This document shows positions 52,563 to 63,300 of a stretch of DNA of 64,000 nucleotides, one piece after another. A program made the translations under genes and the position numbers. This DNA comes from Zymoseptoria tritici IPO323 (lineage: Eukaryota > Ascomycota > Dothideomycetes > Mycosphaerellales > Mycosphaerellaceae). Location: contig NC_018216.1 of assembly GCF_000219625.1 (NCBI RefSeq), positions 3,038,001 to 3,102,000 of the forward strand, given 5' to 3'. The notes beneath the pieces were generated by a model. The model was not told the DNA's origin. It made no database searches and saw only the letters and a program-made list of their open reading frames with translations. How positions within the stretch are numbered: position 1 is the stretch's first letter; every line of letters begins with the position of its first letter.

Positions 52563-53754
52563 TCAATAAACACTCCCCGTCCAATCCTGCGCAGCCTGCA
52601 CCCCCGCAGCCCCATTCATCGGCCCCGCCAAATCCGTGCCACTGTCCTGGAAGATGCCAAAATGATCGTCGTTGTCCGTCTTGGGATCATACCCAGCGCA
52701 ACTCCCTTCGCCCGGCGGCAGAATCTGCCAGTACAGACTCGGCAGTCCCACGGAATTCATATCCTCCACTTCCGACACAAACGCGGATGTCTGGTCGTAC
52801 TTGGAGGCATCGATGCCCCATTCTTCGAGGTACACTTTCTTGCCGTTGGCTTGGCTGATCCAGTCGGGGAGAGCACTGCTCCAGTGACCGGGCACGCTGG
52901 CGTAGCGGTGCACGGCGATGGCGTCGATGGCGTCGCAGTGGGTTACGGCGGTGTTGAAGGTGCAGCCGTGGGAAATGTCGCCGCCGAGACCGCCGGTTGT
53001 GACGAGGGTTTGCGTGTTGGATCCGAGGAGGGATTTCAATTTCTGAGCGCGGCCGCAGGCCCAGCCGTATGGGTCGTTGTTCTCGCAGTGGCTGTCACCT
53101 GAGTCCATTGGTTCGTTCTGTAGAAGGATGTCAGAAATGTTGAGGGCATGATAGAGGATGATTCGCACCTGTAGGTTGAAGGCCACGATGGCTTGAGGCC
53201 AGTCCTTCCACACCTGGCCGGAGTACTTTCCTTTGTAGTTCAAGATGTGAGAGAGACGTGCATCGTACGCATCGAAAGCGTCCTGCTGTTCGTAGAAGTG
53301 GCCTGGACCCCAGCGATCAAAGTAGCAATCCCTTGGATTGATCAGCTAGAAGTCCGCAAACATTCAACGCTTGCACTCACTTTCGGGAATCTCCAAGCAG
53401 CGAATTGGCATCATGCGGCGAGATGATGGCCTTGATGCCTTTCGCGACAAGTTTGACCAAAACCTGGTCGACTGCATCGAGAGCGGCATCGTCGTACTGT
53501 CCGAGAGTGGTTTCAAGCGGAGGAATGTCCTTGACGAGGGTGCTTCCTTTTTGGCACCCTTTTCCCTGACGGTTGACCCACAGTCTGACGACCTTGGTGT
53601 TGTAGCTCTTCAGCTTGTCAATGTAGGCGTCCTGGTCGCCATCCGAAAGAGCCTGAAGGAAGTAAAGGCTGGTACCGGTCCAGGACATTGAGGCGAGGGC
53701 GGCATTGGTGCATGTCGCAAGTGCGATGCAGGCGGACGTGAAAAGGCCTTTCAT
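52563..53754 (-). CDS. Secreted glycoside hydrolase, GH5-like
   Basis: Three exons, 53754-53381, 53331-53169, 53117-52563, give 363 residues. The signal peptide MKGLFTSACIALATCTNA leads into ALASMSWTGTSLYFLQALSD. The clan GH-A features are AFNLQNEPMDSGD, with the acid/base Glu in NEP, and KVYLEEWGID, where a Glu serves as nucleophile; HRYASVPGHW lies between them. This matches GH5-type enzymes acting on beta-mannan or beta-glucan; substrate is not certain. The second intron, 53118-53168, is 51 nt without a stop, so the frame reads through, but it would split the NEP motif from its strand. The enzyme is secreted and probably works on plant or fungal walls. A 139-bp direct repeat lies just upstream. 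Confidence 0.82.
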
Positions 53755-53877
53755 AATGGGTGATGATTTTGCGATGAGTAGGTTTAGGAGGTGCGCGACA
53801 TTTCTTCTTCAAGGTGAGTCTCGGTGAGATCTTATATGAGCAGGATCCAGAATGAGGTGAGATCCAAAATGAGGTGG

Positions 53878-54157
53878 AGGACAGGGCTCCGGTTCGATCG
53901 GAGGTGGAGGACAGGGCTCTGGTTCGATCGGCGTTGGAGGTGAGATCCCGCTTCCTGGGATCAAGCGTGTCGATAAAACAGGGATATACCCTTCCGGACC
54001 CAAAATGGCATAGACAAGGACAGGGCTCCGGTTCGATCGGAGGTGGAGGACAGGGCTCTGGTTCGATCGGCGTTGGAGGTGAGATCCCGCTTCCTGGTAT
54101 CAAGCGTGTCGATAAAACAGGGATATACCCTTCCGGACCCAAAATGGCATAGACATT
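53878..54157. repeat. 139-bp direct repeat upstream of the GH5 gene
   Basis: Two almost identical copies start near 53878 and 54017 (for example ACAGGGCTCC at 53881 and 54020). Each holds two sub-repeats of about 31 bp, GGACAGGGCTC(C/T)GGTTCG. The array starts about 125 bp before the GH5 start codon, so it lies in the promoter or 5' UTR. Frames stay open through it on both strands because of composition, not because of a real gene. Confidence 0.8.
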
Positions 54158-55319
54158 GTATCTGATCATGCACACTCCGACAGCGATGGTCGATTCGGCG
54201 GCCTCGTTTCACTCAGACCGCCATGTGTTACCTTGATGCATTGATCGTGGAGGCATTGCAACTTCATGTGTCCCGTTGCGATGACATAGCGCTCCGGATC
54301 AGAAGCGTGTTAGCATCAGCCCTGTACAGACTGCCTGTGTCAATCTCACGCAGATCCGGCATTCTGAAACCGGAACATGTCGATCGAGAAAGGTAAAGTC
54401 AAGCTCAGTCCCGCTCTTGTGCGAACCAAGATCTTACCGACAGTTAGGTTGTAAGTACAACGCTATCCTCAAGTCTCATGCGGAGAGAAAACCTCCGTGC
54501 TCGAAGCTCATGGCAAAACAGGATGGCGGTTTCATTCAAGTCGACCACCCGTCTATCTGTCCTCGCAGATCTTCACGCGGATGGGCGCTGGACCAAATCT
54601 TGCACTGACCAATGCGCATGCAGCGGAAAGGCCGCTTCGTGATACTCACAACACGAATTTGAGACCGGTCAAGGAGATTCGAAGGCATGATCGTGGTCAG
54701 TGATGGCTGGACGATGGTCATGTATCGCAAGGCAGTGCAGGATGGCGGAGACTGCAAGGTGGAGGTACGAGGCAAACTTCTGGTCGACCTTTGAACTCGA
54801 GTTCTTGATGGACCGAAGGTTTCCATAGCGCTCATCGTCGCAATGGGTCCCGTCGTATCGACTCTTCGAGGTCGTTGGAGAAAGGAAAGGAGATGTCGAC
54901 CTCGTGGAAGTGAGGGAATACACTAGTGCCTGCTGAATAATCTCCTCGACTTTTGGCCATCACTCCTCCATCTAACGAGCGTCATCCCGCCCGGCTGGAT
55001 CTCTCCGTTCTTCACATGTCAATCTGGTGGAAAAGGCTTCCTCTTTCGCTGCATCCACTGCACTGGGATTCGTGTGAGATTCTTTCATGTGTCGGAGATC
55101 ACCACCGGCATCACACTGCAGCTGAAAGTCCGCTTTCGACCGCCTTTGATACGCCCAAATCCTCCAAAGACTCCACGTATCTCACACATCCTGCGTGCGC
55201 CCTGAAAGGGTTCATGTCCCACCCACGGCCCGCAACTCTTTCAGCTGTATACCGGAACTCTCTCTCGCGATCTTCTCAACCCTTCCCACCGGACTGTCGC
55301 ATGATCAGCCTTCACCACG
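54158..55319. other. Intergenic region
   Basis: Between the GH5 upstream repeat and the acyltransferase start. Short frames show no recognisable features. Confidence 0.4.
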
Positions 55320-56545
55320 ATGGAGAAGTACGGGCAATACAGGGATAAGGGTACGTGATCGGCTGATGAGATTTTTGCGATGCTGTGCATGGCTGACGCG
55401 ACGACAGGCTCCGGCATAGCGCCATTCTTCCCTATCGCCCCGCCGGCCAGCAACCCTTTGCTGGCTCCATATCATGCCGTATGTGTGCCGGAGAGTCACC
55501 AGAGTTCGCATGGACACTGATCAGTAATATAGTTCCTCTTCTTCCTGCGGCTCCCGTTTCTGATTTTTGCCTGGGCTGTGTGGCTACTCATCATTCAGTG
55601 GACGCCGGCAGGAGGACTACTTCGCAAAGCCAATCTGTGGTGTATTCTTGGAATACCCGGAGTCTGGTGGATTGACATCAGAGTCGATGGCGTGCAACGA
55701 GGGTACGATTCACGATTTCCTGAGACTTGATATGATGCTGATCATAGACGAACAGCTCACTGGGAAAGTCCGGTCGCCTACCTGGCCCAGGCACAATCAT
55801 CGCATCCTCCTATACCTCACCTCTGGACATCATCTACCTGGCTGCCATCTTTGATCCAATCTTCACGCAGAGCTATGCTGGAGTCCGTGGCGTTCGACCG
55901 CTCTCCCTGGAAGGTGCTCTAGCATCATGCTTCACCATGTCTCCATCGCCAGACAACACTATTGAGCTTTCCAAACTTGTAGCTCAAAACCCAAGCAGAG
56001 TGATCGTAGTCTTTCCCGAAGGCACAACTAGCAATGGTCGGGGTGTGCTGCGTCTATCGCCGTCCCTTCTTTCCGCATCTGGGAGGACCTCCATCTTCCC
56101 GGTGTCTCTCCGCTACACGCCAGCAGACGTAGTCACTCCCATTCCGGGATTCTTCGAAGCCATCAACTTCCTCTGGAAACTTTGCTCTCGCTCCACACAT
56201 TGCATTCGCGTGCGAATCGGCATGCCAACAACTCTGATCCAGCAAGCAGGCGACTCCGCCGATTCCTCTTCCGGCAGAGGCCGCAACCCAAAACGAAACA
56301 GCTACGACACCAACTTCTTCGACAGTCTACAATCATCACCGGCCCAGAAGGTCGGCGAGAACGGAGTCGAGAGCGATACAGAATCAGAGGAACTCTCAGC
56401 GGCCGAACAGAAAGCGCTAGACTGCGTGACGGAGTCGCTCTCTCGTCTGGGACGTGCAAAGACGCTCGGGCTGGGTGTTGAGGAGAAGGTACAATTTGTG
56501 AACGCATGGACAGGCAAGGCATCGAAGAAGACGAAACGAAGGTGA
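55320..56545 (+). CDS. LOA1: LOA1/VPS66-type lysophospholipid acyltransferase
   Basis: Four exons, 55320-55350, 55408-55478, 55533-55702, 55756-56545, give 353 residues. The short first exons encode MEKYGQYRDKGSGIAPFFPI, typical of the fungal LOA1 group, followed by a strong membrane segment (FLFFLRLPFLIFAWAVWLLI). The PlsC-type domain has PGPGTIIASSYTSPLDIIYL in the place of the usual HxxxxD block and VFPEGTTSNGRGVL as the glycerol-phosphate binding motif. The HX4D histidine is replaced (SYTSPLD keeps the Asp), as in this subgroup. Yeast Loa1 acylates lysophosphatidic acid and acts at the ER and lipid droplets. The introns (53-57 nt) were placed by frame. Confidence 0.8.
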
Positions 56546-57201
56546 TGGCTGGTCAGCAAGAATTGAACATTCGAAGAGAGTGGAATGGAGCATTGAGCGG
56601 CATTGATGGGATCTTGACTTTTTGTAGCGGCACATATCCAGAAAGTCCGGAAAGATTACGCAGCCCGAGGCCTTCATTCACGATCCTCGCCGCAGGTCTT
56701 GACGATTCTTGCCTTCCATTAGGAGGTAGAAAGACTACTTACAACCTACCACCCCAGAGCTCATCGCGATCTAGACTCTGCAAGCGTAGCCGGATCGAAA
56801 GTCTAAGTCAGCCTCACAGTGCGCGAGCACACCTCAATCCATGTCTTCCGGCGGATATTACAGACTGACTGGGAAACTTACATACCATCATGGCCTTCCT
56901 CCAATTCTAGATGCACGCCACCACGACGCCTTTCGCTTGTTTACCTTTCTCATCTCCACCAAAGCTCTGGGACCGACGGCGACTCCGTGGACAATTATGG
57001 ACTCAATGCGACGCCTTATGCGGGCATGGGCTGTCCATTTTACGGGAAGCGATGGCCTGATGGTCTTGGTATGGCGGCCTGGGCGAAAAACATGGCTTGT
57101 TTATAAGATGAGCTCCTTTCCTTCCTTGAGGTAGGCGAGTTTCCTTTACCTTTCTTCGATTCCCTTCCACCTCTCTTCGGCATCATCAAGATCACAGCAC
57201 C
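56546..57201. other. Intergenic region
   Basis: Between the acyltransferase stop and the next start. Frames at 56506-56868 and 56819-57134 show no domain. It should hold the promoter of the secreted protein gene. Confidence 0.4.
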
Positions 57202-58450
57202 ATGTTCCGCTCGCTACTGTTTGTCGGCGTAGCTGGCATCGGCGTGAACGCTGCCAACGTGCCAGCACAAGACCTCACGGCACGAGGCAACGCTCCGCCT
57301 TCGTATGGAGCTCCGCCTTCCTACGGGGCCCCTCCTCCTTTGTATGGACGTCCCGCATATTCCTGCTCGGCGTCAAAGCAGAAATGCGCGCAGGCGAAGC
57401 AGCAAAGTCCAGTTCGCGCGTACTGCTCTTCGTTCCTTCGTAAGGCTGGCCTTTCTCTGACGACGATTGACATTGACTGACCGACGCACAGGTATTCCTA
57501 CGGTCAAGACAACCAAAGGAGTCAAAACTGTCGTCAAGCACACCCAAACCACCGTCACGTCGTTCACCACCACGATCCTCGCTCCAGCCTCGACTATCAC
57601 CAAGACCATCACAAGTTGTGCCGCTCCAGCAGTCACAGTCACAGCCGCTCCCAGCCGCCGCGATCTGCCTTCGGAGGAACTTGAACGTCGCGGCTCAGCT
57701 TTCAAGAAGCCCTCTTGTTTGCCCAGCGATACCAAGTCGGTCTCCGCGGCTTGTAGCTGTCTCTCCATCAAACCTAGCACCACGACGGTCTACGCATCGA
57801 CCACGACATTGACTTCCGTTTCGACATCTGTCGTCAGGACCGCCACCACTAAGACGCCTACTCCTGTTACACAATTCACTCTCGACCCCACTACCACCGA
57901 CATCATAATCGGCACCGACGACGGAGAATTCCTAAGCGAGGCTTGCGAATCCTCCCAGCAAAAAAGAGTCCAAAGCGGTCTCGAAACGCGCCAGTCCGGT
58001 CCCAACACCGACATCGATGGCGCAGGCACCGGCGCCCTGGAATACCGCGACGACCCATCCTCTGCCATCTTATTCGCCCTCAACGCCAGCGGCAACCTCG
58101 ACGCTCTAGAAGGCGTCTTCGAAGGCGGGATTGCGGCCGAGAGGACGACGACGACGGGCGGGGACTCGAAAGTCGAAGTCGTCGACCAGTCGCTGATCGC
58201 TGCGGGGACGTACGCGCCGCTGACTTGCAGTGTCTCGCTGGCGAGCGATGGGTCTTGTCCGTTGGCTTGTACTGTGCGAGCGGGCGATGTCAGTCAAGAT
58301 GCTGGGACTACGGATTGGTTTTTGGGTCAGCCGGGGGCGGTGTCGTCGAATACGTATAGGACGTTTGCGGTGTCGAGGAGTATCGGTGGGGGTGGTAGGG
58401 GTGGGGGTGGTAGGGGTGGTCGCAGGGGCGGGTGTCGGTCGCAGAGGTAG
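57202..58450 (+). CDS. Secreted Ser/Thr-rich protein with PPSYGA repeat
   Basis: Two exons, 57202-57439 and 57492-58450, give 398 residues. The signal peptide is MFRSLLFVGVAGIGVNA. Next comes a short repeat, APPSYGAPPSYGAPPPLYG, then a small Cys region (YSCSASKQKCAQAK, AYCSSF). The middle is rich in Thr/Ser/Val (TKTITSCAAPAVTVT) with dibasic sites (SRRDLP, LERRGS, QKRVQS) that could be Kex2-cut. The C-terminal third is more compact and has spaced Cys (LTCSVSLASDGSCPLACTV), ending in a Gly/Arg-rich tail GGGRGGGGRGGRRGG. This fits an O-glycosylated wall-associated or secreted protein. No GPI signal is seen. No family recognised. Confidence 0.7.
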
Positions 58451-58575
58451 TTTGCAGTAGATGGATGGCATGTTCGAGGCACGATGGCGGGCGTCCTCTT
58501 TCTTGAGTTGTTTCCACCCATCCTGCCTACCCATTGGCCATCGGGAACCCAGACGAGAGACCTTCAGACCTATCA

Positions 58576-60029
58576 CTACTTGTCCGTCTCCTCCAGCACC
58601 ATCTCAACCATAACCCCACTCAACCCCAAATAATTCCCCGGATCACACAACCTCTCCAACTCCCCCTCTTCCAACTCCACCTTCTTCACCTCCTCATCCT
58701 CCCTCAACAACTCCACCAACGCCCTCCCCTCCACCTGCGCCCGTCGACACAACCCATACACCAAATCATGCGCATACTGCCGTCCCACTTTCTTCCCCAA
58801 CCCCATCATCACCGCCTCACTCACAATCGCACCTTTGCTAATCTCCAAATTCCTCGCCATCCCCTCGACGTCCACTTCCAACCCTTCCAACAGTGTTCCC
58901 GTTTGCTTCAAACACGCCACGCTCAGCGCGCAAAGTTGCGGTAACATGACCCACTCGATTTCCCACGGTCCGGTACTCCGCTCGTGGTCCGCGACCATGG
59001 CTTCTACCATCCCGCCGGACATGGCACGGACTGAACTCGCCATGGAGCAGATGTACGCGCATCCGATTGGATTTCGCTTTTGCGGCATGGTGGACGAGGA
59101 GCCGCGGTGAGCGACGTACGGTTCCCGCGCTTCGTTGACTTCGGATTGCATCATCAATTTCAAATCCGTTGCGAATTTCGCGCAGGTGGCGGTGAGGAGG
59201 GAGAGGAAAGTGGAGAACTCGGCGAAGGTGTCGCGTTCGGTGTGCCAGGCTATACTGGGAACGGCGAGGTCGAGGTGTCTGGCGAGGAGAGTTTGGCATT
59301 GGAGAGCGAGAGGGGTGGATGTTTCCGCAGCGGGGGAGTAGGATGTGGAAGGCGTGATGGTCGCGAGGGTCCCTGCTGCGCCGGAGAATTCGAGGACGAG
59401 GAGACGGGGTTTGAGTTCGAGGAGGCGGTGACGGTGGCGGTTGAAAGTTGCGAGGAGACGGGCCATTTTGAAGCCGAAGGAGATGGGGACCGCTTGTTGG
59501 AGGTTGCTGCGGGCGGCCATTGGGGTGGTTTTGTGGTCTTTGCAGAGCTTGGTTAGAGCGTTGGCGATGGTGTCGAGGGACTTCTCGAGGAGGACGATGG
59601 TGTCTCGGAGTTGGAGGACTGTGGCTGTGTCGGTGAGGTCCTGTGAGATCTCATCAGTGCTGGATACTCGTGGAGAGGGCATTCAATCTATCGCACCTGC
59701 GTCGTAGTCCCCCAATGAATCCATTCTCCCAGCCGATCTTCCACCGCATTGATCTTCTTGACCAGCTGCTGAACCACCGGCAAGACCGGATAGCCGATCA
59801 ATTCCGTCTGCTGCCTCAAAAGATCAAAATCCAATTGATCCAAAGTGCAATGCTTGACAATCTCATCGCATGCTTTTTGTGGAATAATGCCCAGTTCCGC
59901 TTGTGCTTTTGCCAATGCGGCTTCAAAGTCGAGATAATATTGAGTTCGCTGGCGGTCAGACCAGATCTTCGCTATCTCCGGCGTGGAGAAGACATTGCCG
60001 AAGATTTGAGAGTCAGTGATGGCTGTCAT
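58576..60029 (-). CDS. Class II fumarase-superfamily lyase (carboxymuconate cycloisomerase / Tad1-like)
   Basis: Two exons, 60029-59697 and 59640-58576, joined as TTTQDLTDTATVLQLRD, give 465 residues. The start MTAITDSQIFGNVFSTPEI is chosen as the family's usual N-terminus. The superfamily signature GSSSTMPQKRNPIG with the catalytic Ser loop is at the expected place, and HWGTTTQDLTDTA is the second conserved block. Members include adenylosuccinate lyase and bacterial 3-carboxy-cis,cis-muconate cycloisomerase (PcaB); the Ustilago trans-aconitate decarboxylase Tad1 belongs to the same superfamily. The sequence looks nearer to PcaB/Tad1 than to adenylosuccinate lyase, but this rests on pattern memory. 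It lies 14 kb from the PrpF-like and transporter genes. Probably cytosolic. Confidence 0.82.
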
Positions 60030-60326
60030 GGTGGACGACGAGAATGAAAAATGCTGCAAGATGGGCGTGGATGAAATGATGTGATGTCGATGTGAGAGAC
60101 GTGGGCCTGGAGAGGTGAGGTGGTGAGAAGATTTCCGTGCTTTCCCCACCTTGTGCCTGACAAAACAACCCCATGCTCCTGCAAAGCGACGAGGGCCAGG
60201 TACGATTAGTCAACTGCTTCTGTAGAAGGATATAGATCATGGACTTGTAACCACTATACTGACAGACTGTCTGCCTCCTCGAGTTGCCTGCTTGTTCACA
60301 ATCTACTCCCCGGCCCGCTTTATCGC

Positions 60327-63300
60327 TCACTCGAACTCGATCTGCGCCCTTTGAAGCCACTCCCTCACCTCATCACCTTGTCTCGACTCTGGCTCGGTAC
60401 CATCCGCATCAGATCGTATCGGCTGGTTAGTCTTGCGCGCCGCCAGGCGTCTCGCAACCTCATTCGCCTCATTCAACGTCACAAGTCTCCTCTTCGCTCT
60501 GCCCTCCTCTTCGAGCCTCGCCTTCGCTTCCCTCATCATTCTCAAAATCGCCTCATGTTTCGACAGCTCCTGGACGCCATACCCCGGCAGGAATGTCTTC
60601 GCCTCACGTTCGCAGATCGGTTTGCTCAAGGTTGTAATCTGGCGGCGACGGTAGATTTGGTTGCGACTAGACGGTAGTGCGGGAACATCCTGGACTGCAG
60701 CCGCAATGTCCGCGTCTTCAGCCATCTCGAACGGCGTTCGGCCTGTAGTATTTTCGCGGAGAAGTAGAGTAGGATCGTGTTCCAGGATGATCTTCGTGAG
60801 AGACTTCATCTTGCTTCGAACAGCGACGTGGAGTGGTGTGTGGCCTTCACCGTTGATGATGCTGAGCTCGATGCCTTTGCTATATTGCAGCAGGAGACGT
60901 ACGGCATCATCGTTGAAGGATTGCCAGTTGTGCGCGAAGTAGATGGCGCTTTGAGTCCATTGCGCCAGAGGTGTCAATGCGCCTGGTGCCGCTGTGCTGC
61001 GCTCCATGAGCATGTCCGCCAGGAGTCGGTCGTCGATGAGATCAAACATCGTGCGAAGTCTTTGCACATGGGCGCTCGAGGTGAAGGAATTCATCAGCAA
61101 TGAGTGAACAAGGTTCCTGCCCTCATCATCGCGGATGGTCTGGTCTGCTCCAGCTTCAATCAAGATGGCGGCAGCATCTTGGCGGCCGAGCCGGAACGCA
61201 ATGAGTAGAGGGGTGAGACCGTCGGCCGATTTGGCATCGATTGCTTCTGGCATGACTTTGACCAGATACCGCAGGACAGCGGCAGATTTGGGTGTAGGCG
61301 AAGCTAAGACAGCGCAATGAATGGCAAGATGAACACGAGCGTTGAGGAACTGCTGTACCGAGCCATCGAATCCGCTCTCGGCCTGGGATAAGGCTTTGAC
61401 TCTGACATGTTCCGGGTGGCGTTCCGCGAATTCGGAGTAGCATCGTGCAGGAGCATCGCTCAGTAGCCATTCTACGCTCTGAATGGAAGCGTAATAAGCA
61501 GCTTGAAGGACGGGTGCGGTGTCCTTGTCAATGGGCCCGGCGCCGTAATCACGTCGAGTCTTGCGAGGTCGAGCAGCCCAGTCCTTTCGCTTCTTGCCGT
61601 GCACTGACAATCCTTGATAGTACTTTGGCTTTTCTTTCGTCTCCACTCCAGATCGCTTGATCAAATCGCGGATGGGAGCTCCAGTCGCAGAGCGTTGGAT
61701 CAGATGTGCAAGCAAATGCGGACGGTCAAGGCGTAGCGTCTCCTGGAAGTCGTGATCCAGCATGTCGAAGAAGTCTGTGTCGCTCTCCTCCGAATCCTGC
61801 GACTCAGAATATCTTTCGCCAAGCGAAAGCAGGAAGTCGAGTAGTTCTTCATCGTCAGCGTGCACCGCGAACGACAACACCGTGTTTGGAAATAGCTTTC
61901 TCGGCGTGCTTCGCTTTGCGGCTTCAGGCAGGAACTCTTTCAGATTGCAGCATCGCCACATCATCATTGCGAGTGGCTTGACGCGGCTTTTCACCTGAAG
62001 CGAGATCTCGCCAACGTTCTCCACGGTGAAATTTGGATCGATCGACTCGCTGGCCAGCTCAACGCTGCTACTGTCCGAACCAGAATCGTTCGATTCATCG
62101 TTCTCGCCAGCACCGCCATCGAGAACGAAGCGCTGCTTGGCAGATTCGTCAGGTGGCATGTATTGTGCCTGAGCAATTGCCATGATAGCCGCGGCAAGCT
62201 CCAGATGTCCTCTTGCGATAGCAATGGAGAACGGCGAGTGGTCCCTTGAGTCCTTGACAGCGACTTGTAAAGGAGGTTGAGTTTCGCCATCTTTGTTGTT
62301 CCATGTCATCAAGGTGAGCTGTTTCACCGCGGATATCTCACCGTTCCAAGCAGCCTCAAAGAGATCAATGTATCTCTCTTGTCGCTCATCCGTCAGATCA
62401 GGCAGCTTGAGACTGAAGTTGACCTTGAAGGCAGGTTCCACATACGGTCTATATTCGTATGGCCGGTAAATTTGGTTACCAGACTCTTTGACTTCAGAGT
62501 GGAGTTCTCTGAATGTCTTGGCTCCTCGCTCAATGAGGACTCTCCTCAACTCCTCGAAGCGCTCCCGCATTGCGTCAACAGCTGCTTGCTTCTCGGGTAC
62601 GCCGGCGTCCTCGTCATTCTCTGCAGTCAGGTTTTTGTAGGTTGTAAGCTTGGACTTGTAACCTCGTTTCGCTGCTGCAATCTGAGACTGAGCGGTCCAC
62701 AACGCATACGTGCCTTCTTGCAAGCCCTCAAGGTATTCGAAATCGTCCTTGAGAGGGATAGGAGCATGGATCTTCTGGTCATCTGGTTTCCACGTTTTGA
62801 GTTGCTTAATCTTCTCCTCCACTTCATCGAGCAAACTGGTAGCTTTTTTGCCACCACCGAACATCCAGTGGTCCTGATTGATGTGCGCCCACCCCGCCGG
62901 TGAGATGGTATTGACATCAACTCCGTACTCCGTAATCAGGGATGTAGCAAGCTCCGGCAATTCGCACTCGACAGCAGAAGTGACAGGCTGCTCCACGTCT
63001 TTGCGGAATTTGGTCTGGTTGGTCTTTGTATCTGATGCTGGCTCCAATACAGTCTTGTGGGCCTTCATGTATGCAGCGAAATCGATGTCGGAATTGGCGC
63101 CCGCAGTCAATAGGAGGAGCGCAGTCGAGCTGTCCTTGGCTTGAATCGCGGCCAGCAATGGACTTTGGACAATCAGGTTCGACGAATAGAAGCTCTGGGC
63201 AGCCAAGTGGTTGATTGCTCGGCCTGTTCCGACCTTGTCGGCATCAAGGAAGACTTTGGTCAAAGCTGGCTGCTCGGCGATTGAGTATAGCAGAGCCGTG

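Noticed and set aside
53618..54175. 185-codon minus-strand frame with PPTPIEPEPCP repeats
   Set aside because: It is made by the 139-bp repeat and runs into the GH5 signal peptide region in another frame; no signal or splice site supports it.
58106..58576. Minus-strand frame rich in TPTTPTPTTPT
   Set aside because: It is the complement of the Gly/Arg-rich end of the secreted protein gene.
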